Shown here piece by piece: positions 59,352-64,000 of a stretch of 64,000 bases of DNA (positions within the stretch are counted from its first letter, which is position 1; each line of letters begins with the position of its first letter). Where the stretch lies: assembly GCA_018818125.1 (NCBI GenBank), contig JAHISQ010000173.1, positions 1 to 64,000 on the forward strand, read 5' to 3'. The notes under the pieces are model-generated. The model had not been told where the DNA came from. It worked only from the letters and a program-made list of their open reading frames with translations, and ran no database searches. The translations under genes were made by a program, and so were the position numbers. The DNA is from Candidatus Rifleibacteriota bacterium (GTDB lineage Bacteria; Muiribacteriota; Ozemobacteria; Ozemobacterales; Ozemobacteraceae).

Positions 59352-60389
59352 ATGTTTTTAGATAATTTTAAACAGCAGCCACTTATAATCGCCGAAGCCG
59401 GGGTAAATCACAACGGCGACATTGAGCTGGCGCACAAACTAATCGAAGCCGCGGCTCAGGCCGGTGCCGGCGCTGTAAAATTCCAGACTTTCAAAGCTGA
59501 AGAATGTGCCGGCCGCTTTGCTGATACGGCAGCCTATCAAAAGGGCTGTGCCGCCGAAGATCAGTTCAAACTACTGCAAGAGCTCGAACTGCCTTTTGCG
59601 GCATTCGCCGAGCTGAAAAGCCACGCTGAGCAACTTGGCCTGGCTTTTTTGTCAACACCAGACGGCACCGCCAGCCTTGACCTGCTCTGCCGGCTTAACC
59701 TGCCGGCAATAAAAACGGCATCCGGCGAGGTGACCAACCTGCCTTTTCTGCGCGAAATTGCAGCCAGAAGAAAGCCTGTTATTTTGTCAACCGGCATGAG
59801 CAGCCTTGGTGAAGTTCAAAAAGCTTTCAACACTCTACTGAACGGCGGTGCCAGCGAAATCATACTTTTACACTGCACCAGCGAATATCCCGCGCCTCCA
59901 GCAGACTGCAATCTGCGCTGTATACCTCTATTGAAGCAGACTTTTTCGGTAGCAGTCGGCTTTTCTGACCATAGCGAAGGTCATGAGGCTGCAGTTGCCG
60001 CAACCGCGCTTGGAGCACAGATAATCGAGAAGCACCTGACCCTCGATCGCGGCATGACCGGCCCTGATCATGCCGCTTCGCTCGACCCTCGCCAGTTCAG
60101 CGAAATGGTAACAGCCTTGCACAAAACAAGCTTGATGTTGGGCAATGGGAACAAATCAGCGGCAGCCAGTGAGCAAGCTAACCTGGTGCTGGTTCGGCGC
60201 AGTCTTGTTGCTACGGCAGATCTGAAAGCCGGCGATGTTCTGACGCCAGAAAAAATTTCGATTAAACGGCCGGCGGGTGGTATTCAACCTGAGCTTTTCG
60301 ATCAGGCGGTTAATCGGCGCATTACGAAAAATCTCTGCGCAGACGAGCCCATCACTTGGAGTCACCTGGGAGAGGTTGTGCCTCTTTGA
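59352..60389 (+). CDS. neuB: Nonulosonate synthase (NeuB/LegI family)
   Basis: A 345-aa sialic-acid-synthase family enzyme joining phosphoenolpyruvate to a hexosamine. NeuB barrel (about 10-255) with IIAEAGVNHNGD, KFQTFKAEE, STPDG, KTASGE, LHCTSEYP and GFSDHSEG, and a C-terminal SAF antifreeze-like domain (about 285-343, VRRSLVATADLKAGDVLTPE). The hexosamine and so the product (neuraminic, legionaminic or similar) cannot be told from sequence; the PtmE- and LegB-like neighbours favour a legionaminic-type sugar. Confidence 0.92.
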   Translation: MFLDNFKQQPLIIAEAGVNHNGDIELAHKLIEAAAQAGAGAVKFQTFKAEECAGRFADTAAYQKGCAAEDQFKLLQELELPFAAFAELKSHAEQLGLAFLSTPDGTASLDLLCRLNLPAIKTASGEVTNLPFLREIAARRKPVILSTGMSSLGEVQKAFNTLLNGGASEIILLHCTSEYPAPPADCNLRCIPLLKQTFSVAVGFSDHSEGHEAAVAATALGAQIIEKHLTLDRGMTGPDHAASLDPRQFSEMVTALHKTSLMLGNGNKSAAASEQANLVLVRRSLVATADLKAGDVLTPEKISIKRPAGGIQPELFDQAVNRRITKNLCADEPITWSHLGEVVPL

Positions 60390-61435
60390 GTTTTGAATTT
60401 ATAACAGATTTAAAAAGATGGCAGCAGCTATTCGAGACACTGCCTGATTTTTGCGGCAAAGTCTATTATCAACCTGATTACTATCGTGCTTATGCGGCAA
60501 ATGGTGATGGCCAACCTGCCGCCTTGTATTTTAAACAGGGCACAACTGAGATTTTCTACCCGTTCCTGCTCAGGCCAATACCAGAGTGCATTGGTGGCAA
60601 AGGCTTCTTCGATATGCAGACCGCATACGGATACGGTGGCCCGGTCATTTTTGGCATAACGCCGAAAACTGCGACAGAATACTGTAAAAGCTATACAGAA
60701 TGGGCTGACAACACAAACATTGTAGCTGAATTTGTCAGATTCAACCCGCTTCTCGACTCCAATCTTACTGCAGAAATTTATAAACTGGAGGTTAACAGAA
60801 AAACGGTCAGTATGGACTTGAGCGAAAATTTTGCGAGTATTCTCCAGCAGTCAGCTTCGGCAAGGCAACGTAATTATCGCAAGGCAGTCAAAGCCGGCCT
60901 GAAATTCGTGACACTGCCGGATCTTTCATCCTTTATCGAGATGTATCGACAGACCATGCAACGACTGACTGCCGATGAATATTATTATTTCTCTTCTGAA
61001 TACTTTGCTGTGCTGGAAAGTTTACCAGAGAATTCACGCCTGTTTGCCGGCGTCGAGAATAACAACTGCGAGCTGCTGGCGACAGGAATCTATCTATTAG
61101 ACAGGCAAAGCGTCCATTACCATCTTGGTGCTTCCACCGGTGCGGAGAAAGAGCTGCAGCCCAACGCATTTATGATGCTTGAGGCAGCAAGACACACAGC
61201 GCAAGCAGGAAAAAACGTGCTGCATCTTGGTGGCGGACTGTCGTTTGCTGAGGATGACGGTCTGTATCGTTTTAAATCGGGGTTTTCCCGACAGCGCCAT
61301 GACTTTTACATTGCCCGCAAAATCCATCGGCCACAGCAATACAAACAGTTTTCGGACGCATGGCGTGCCATAACTGGCAAAGAGCCTGGCATTCTTTTGC
61401 ATTACCACGAAGGATTACAACATGCAGACATTTGA
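60386..61435 (+). CDS. GNAT/FemAB-like acyltransferase
   Basis: A 349-aa protein of the FemAB/GNAT_6-like (BioF2) group with two GNAT-like halves; the second half has the acyl-CoA-type FAGVENNNCELLATGIYLLD and YHLGAST...NAFMMLEAARHTA pattern. Within a nonulosonate cassette it could N-acylate the sugar (LegH-type role) or act on cell-wall peptides. Frame open to 60356; TTG at 60386 overlaps the NeuB stop (TTGA), so I use it. Function assigned by resemblance and context only. Confidence 0.72.
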   Translation: MSFEFITDLKRWQQLFETLPDFCGKVYYQPDYYRAYAANGDGQPAALYFKQGTTEIFYPFLLRPIPECIGGKGFFDMQTAYGYGGPVIFGITPKTATEYCKSYTEWADNTNIVAEFVRFNPLLDSNLTAEIYKLEVNRKTVSMDLSENFASILQQSASARQRNYRKAVKAGLKFVTLPDLSSFIEMYRQTMQRLTADEYYYFSSEYFAVLESLPENSRLFAGVENNNCELLATGIYLLDRQSVHYHLGASTGAEKELQPNAFMMLEAARHTAQAGKNVLHLGGGLSFAEDDGLYRFKSGFSRQRHDFYIARKIHRPQQYKQFSDAWRAITGKEPGILLHYHEGLQHADI

Positions 61436-62099
61436 CAAACAATGGAACCATGTCCACAGCACGCGCAGCTGGGGGCGCTACCCGGCCGAAGAACTGGTCA
61501 GATTCATGGCTCGCAACTATTACAGCAAGAATCGCGCTCAGGTGCAGGTTCTCGACCTTGGCTGCGGTACCGGTGCCAACACCTGGTTTTTATGCCGCGA
61601 AGGCTTTAGAACTGTGGCTTTTGACGGCGCTTTTATCGCAACTGCCAAAGCAGCAGAAATGTGTGGCGAGCTTTCAGCGACAGCTTCTTTTCTGCAAGCA
61701 GATGCAGGACTGTTGCCCTTCAAAGATAACGTCTTCGATGTTGTCGCGGACATTGGCGCACTATCGGCCAACAGCAGTTCTGGCGTTGCTCAAATTCTCA
61801 AAGAAATCAACCGGGTGCTAAAACCTGGCGGCCGGATTTTTTCTTCGGTATTGTTCACTCAGACAACCAGCGGATTTAAGATGGGCGAGAAAATCGACAG
61901 TCACAGTTATCGAAACATTGAAAGTGGGCCGGTAGCAGGTCTGGGCACCATTCATTTTTTCACCCGGCCAGAAATAAAAAGAGTCTGGCGAAACGCCGGC
62001 TTTGTAGAACCTGTAATCGACGTGATTACCCGCACCGATTACGGCGGCAAGCTGCGTGTAAGCTTTTACACTGTCACAGCCAGCAAACCCGGGAGCTGA
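61422..62099 (+). CDS. Class I SAM-dependent methyltransferase
   Basis: A 225-aa methyltransferase with motif I VLDLGCGTGANTWFL (about 43-57), motif II acidic FDGA, then VFDVVADIGAL and the post-motif LKEINRVLKPGGRI. Starts 14 bases inside the previous gene. Probably methylates a sugar or small molecule made by the cassette; the substrate is not shown by sequence. Confidence 0.85.
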   Translation: MQTFDKQWNHVHSTRSWGRYPAEELVRFMARNYYSKNRAQVQVLDLGCGTGANTWFLCREGFRTVAFDGAFIATAKAAEMCGELSATASFLQADAGLLPFKDNVFDVVADIGALSANSSSGVAQILKEINRVLKPGGRIFSSVLFTQTTSGFKMGEKIDSHSYRNIESGPVAGLGTIHFFTRPEIKRVWRNAGFVEPVIDVITRTDYGGKLRVSFYTVTASKPGS

Positions 62100-62102
62100 G
62101 AC

Positions 62103-62660
62103 ATGTCTGATCAAAGTGTAAAAATCGACAGAAACAACAGTATTTCGGTTGTGTTGATCGAGCCTGATATTCCGCAAAACACTGGCAATATTGCGCGACT
62201 GTGTTATGCAACTGGCTGCGAGCTTGTATTGGTGAGACCACTTGGCTTCAGGCTTACTGATGCGGCCTTACAACGAGCCGGCATGGACTACTGGAAAAAC
62301 CTGGATCCGGTCATTCTTGACGATCTTGAAGATTTTTCTGTCTGGGCTTCTAAGCGCCGAATCTTCTATCTCTCAGCGCACGGAACCAACAACTACGCAG
62401 CAATCAGTTACCAGGCCGGTGACGCACTGGTATTTGGCTCTGAATCAAGTGGACTGCCAGCTTCGCTTCTGACAGTCGGCAAAGCAGCAGACAGCCTGAT
62501 TACTTTGCCGATGGTTGCACCTGCACGCTGTATAAATGTGTCTTCTGCAGCAGCGGCGACAGTCTATGAAGCGTTAAGACAAATCAATCACTGGTCGTCA
62601 TCTATACCAGGCAACATAGGTGATGGTGATGGTGATGGTGATGGTGTTGCTGAGTCCTGA
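62103..62660 (+). CDS. trmL: tRNA (cytidine(34)-2'-O)-methyltransferase
   Basis: A SPOUT-family methyltransferase of 185 aa that 2'-O-methylates the wobble base of certain leucine tRNAs. Typical blocks are VLIEPDIPQNTGNIARLCYATG, LVLVRPLGF, LVFGSESSGLP and the knot region CINVSSAAAATVYEALRQ. The core ends near residue 165; the last dozen residues are a GDGDGDGDG tail encoded by the hexanucleotide repeat, which also encodes the tail of the convergent FmdB-type gene. The tail is not part of usual TrmL. Confidence 0.92.
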   Translation: MSDQSVKIDRNNSISVVLIEPDIPQNTGNIARLCYATGCELVLVRPLGFRLTDAALQRAGMDYWKNLDPVILDDLEDFSVWASKRRIFYLSAHGTNNYAAISYQAGDALVFGSESSGLPASLLTVGKAADSLITLPMVAPARCINVSSAAAATVYEALRQINHWSSSIPGNIGDGDGDGDGVAES

Positions 62661-62977
62661 CCTGGACTGGCAAATTCTTCCTGAGCCATGCTCTCAATCT
62701 CTTCATCCATGTTTTCGCCCATCTCTCTGGCCATCTTTTTTGCCCAGTCAGCAAAAGTGCGTGGATCATTCTCGTCAAGCCCCGATAGTGCAGACGGGTC
62801 GGCCAGGTTTTCCATAATTTGTTCTTCGCTGCGAATTGTCTTAACCCTCGACACCAGCCTTTGACTGCTGGTAGCACCACAATACTGACAGGCCTGCTGC
62901 TTATCGCGGTCGTTGATTCCACAGAGAACTGTGAATTTTTTTCGGCAACTGCCACAGCAGTATTCATAAAGAGGCAT
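62588..62977 (-). CDS. FmdB-type zinc ribbon protein
   Basis: A 129-aa protein with an FmdB/putative regulatory zinc ribbon at the N-terminus (PLYEYCCGSCRKKF... then CQYCGATSS, residues 2-40). The rest is acidic and helical with a DWAKKMAREMGENMDEE stretch, ending in PSPSPSPSPM and DDDQ. The SPSPSPSP is encoded on the strand opposite TrmL's GDGDGDGDG. GGGGG precedes the ATG. Role unknown; the family is often next to unrelated genes. Confidence 0.8.
   Translation of the reverse strand: MPLYEYCCGSCRKKFTVLCGINDRDKQQACQYCGATSSQRLVSRVKTIRSEEQIMENLADPSALSGLDENDPRTFADWAKKMAREMGENMDEEIESMAQEEFASPGQDSATPSPSPSPSPMLPGIDDDQ
62619..62646. repeat. GGTGAT hexanucleotide repeat in overlapping genes
   Basis: Four and two-thirds copies of GGTGAT. 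On the plus strand it encodes Gly-Asp repeats at the end of TrmL, on the minus strand Ser-Pro repeats at the end of the FmdB-type protein. A gain or loss of one unit keeps both frames, so the length is free to vary. Confidence 0.85.
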
Positions 62978-63072
62978 GTTTTTGACCCCCTGAAAATTGT
63001 TTCATTGCCAGCGATTATATGGTAATCTTTGGTGGTATATCAAGACAATTAACACCAGGCTGAGGAAGCTGA

Positions 63073-64000
63073 ATGAGTCGCTCGCCCAAAGAACTGATCA
63101 AAAGCACCGACGAAGCACTCTGGCGTGAAGGGCTTGCGGCCCTGCTGATAGATCACACTCCAGAGTCTGGCGCCGCCATTATTGGCATGCTCTGCGACAA
63201 GGCCTGGCACAAGCGTGAGGCTGCAGCCAAGGTATTGCTCGAATGGGGCAATGAAATCGGCGAACTGGTGTTGCAGAACCTCAACGAACAAAACCATGAC
63301 CAGTTTTACTGGCTACTGAACGTTCTTGGGCAACTGGGCGACGAAAACTCACTTGCTGCAGTCAAACAGATCCTGCACCATCGCGATTCAGAAATGCGTG
63401 GCTACGCAGTCAGAGCAATCGCAGTCCACCGAAAAATTGAAAACGCACGAACTCTTTACCCGTTGCTTGGTGATGCAAATTGGGCAATCCGCAAACTGGT
63501 CTTCGAACAACTTCTTAATTTTGGCGATATCATTCTCGACGATCTTCGCAAGATTATCAACACTCCGTCTAAAGTGCCAAACCACAGCGTTATTGCGTTG
63601 TTTGTTAAAATCGGTAAGGACGATGTCATTGAAGAGCTCAGAAAAATCTTTGTTGATGGTAGCTTTGCCCTGCGTTTCTCAGTAATTTCGGCGCTTGGCG
63701 AACTCGGCACTACTGCGGCAATAGATTTTCTGATCAATGGTCTGGCTGACAATTCCTGGGCAATTCGTCAGCTTGCTGCCGAGCAACTGCTCAAGCTTGG
63801 TCCGAAAGTTTTCGAGAAACTCACCTCAGCGTTCAGTCGCAGTGACTCTCTGATCAGGTATGAAATTATCAAGATTCTCGTTGAACTGCTCGGCGACAAG
63901 TCGATGCCGCTTATTCAACGCCTGCTCTCGGCAACCGACCAGGAACACAGACTCCTTGCCATTGAAAACCTGGCACGTCTCAAAAGTGACGAGGCAACAG
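63073..64000 (+). CDS. HEAT-repeat protein (3' end outside window)
   Basis: The frame starts with ATG at 63073, after GAGGAAG, and is still open at the right edge (309 codons seen). Repeated helical pairs such as KREAAAKVLLEWGN, SEMRGYAVRAIAV, WAIRKLVFEQLLNFG, FALRFSVISALGELG and WAIRQLAAEQLLKLG are HEAT/PBS-lyase-like repeats about 31 residues apart. No signal peptide. It is the second HEAT protein in the window (the other is at 33137-34465). Function unknown; a scaffold is likely. Confidence 0.85.
   Translation, partial: MSRSPKELIKSTDEALWREGLAALLIDHTPESGAAIIGMLCDKAWHKREAAAKVLLEWGNEIGELVLQNLNEQNHDQFYWLLNVLGQLGDENSLAAVKQILHHRDSEMRGYAVRAIAVHRKIENARTLYPLLGDANWAIRKLVFEQLLNFGDIILDDLRKIINTPSKVPNHSVIALFVKIGKDDVIEELRKIFVDGSFALRFSVISALGELGTTAAIDFLINGLADNSWAIRQLAAEQLLKLGPKVFEKLTSAFSRSDSLIRYEIIKILVELLGDKSMPLIQRLLSATDQEHRLLAIENLARLKSDEAT

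Overview
The window looks like a chromosomal segment of a Gram-negative (diderm) bacterium from a deep, poorly cultured lineage. Base composition is moderate (roughly 45-50 % GC by eye). The outer-membrane secretin, the inner-membrane assembly proteins, the pseudopilins, the giant Ig-like secreted protein and the HEAT-repeat proteins together would fit something like Candidatus Riflebacteria (Ozemobacterota). That placement is an inference from gene content only; there is no rRNA or other strong marker here. I saw no phage, transposase, CRISPR array, tRNA or rRNA.

Layout. 1-8 kb: a truncated esterase, an orphan small gene, a DJ-1 family protein, an AGCS amino-acid:cation symporter, and a + strand run of a membrane protein, a flavin reductase and two FAD-dependent oxidoreductases. 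8-13.2 kb: a minus-strand sensory cassette (periplasmic NMT1/SsuA-like binding protein, Cache/HAMP histidine kinase, single-domain response regulator, REC-HK-REC hybrid kinase). 13.2-20.1 kb: Hsp33, a secreted protein, an EF-hand and NFACT-R pair, exonuclease III, a small Cys-rich protein and a sigma-54 activator. 20.1-37 kb: a type IV pilus/type II secretion-like machine (secretin, GspE/PilB ATPase, PilM, PilN-, PilO- and PilP-like proteins, GspF/PilC, several pseudopilins, a HEAT protein, a carboxypeptidase-regulatory-like protein). 37.2-48 kb: one gene of about 3600 codons for a secreted Ig/FN3-like repeat protein. 48-57 kb: a TGS-nucleoside kinase, a DUF2400 protein, a left-handed beta-helix transferase, CobO, two exported proteins (one with a secretin-type STN module), an exported oligopeptidase B-like protease and a STAS protein. 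57-62 kb: a nonulosonate (sialic/legionaminic-type) sugar cassette. 62-64 kb: TrmL, an FmdB-type zinc ribbon protein and a truncated HEAT protein.

The most unusual signal is non-coding. Two near-perfect sigma-54 (-24/-12) promoters, both TGGCATG-N4-TTGC(T/A), lie in intergenic DNA at 13886-13902 (minus) and 19828-19843 (plus). Each is followed about 210 nt later by a strong intrinsic terminator with no credible ORF between. Both predicted RNAs (about 216 and 212 nt) have a perfect 9-bp long-range helix enclosing smaller hairpins; the first also has a GCAA (GNRA) tetraloop hairpin. The second starts directly downstream of the window's only sigma-54 activator gene (18285-19787). That gene's own leader can fold its start codon region into a 9-bp hairpin. 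Both RNAs contain CTGTCAG, complementary to the seven bases just before the activator's ATG. This suggests a sigma-54 activator plus small-RNA circuit, which I have not seen described; all of it is predicted from sequence alone. A third structured leader or small RNA (48143-48296) precedes the nucleoside kinase gene.

Other points of note: three interspersed inverted-repeat elements, two apparently leaderless promoters, a large internal duplication in the giant protein, and a convergent gene pair whose C-terminal tails are encoded on opposite strands of one hexanucleotide repeat.
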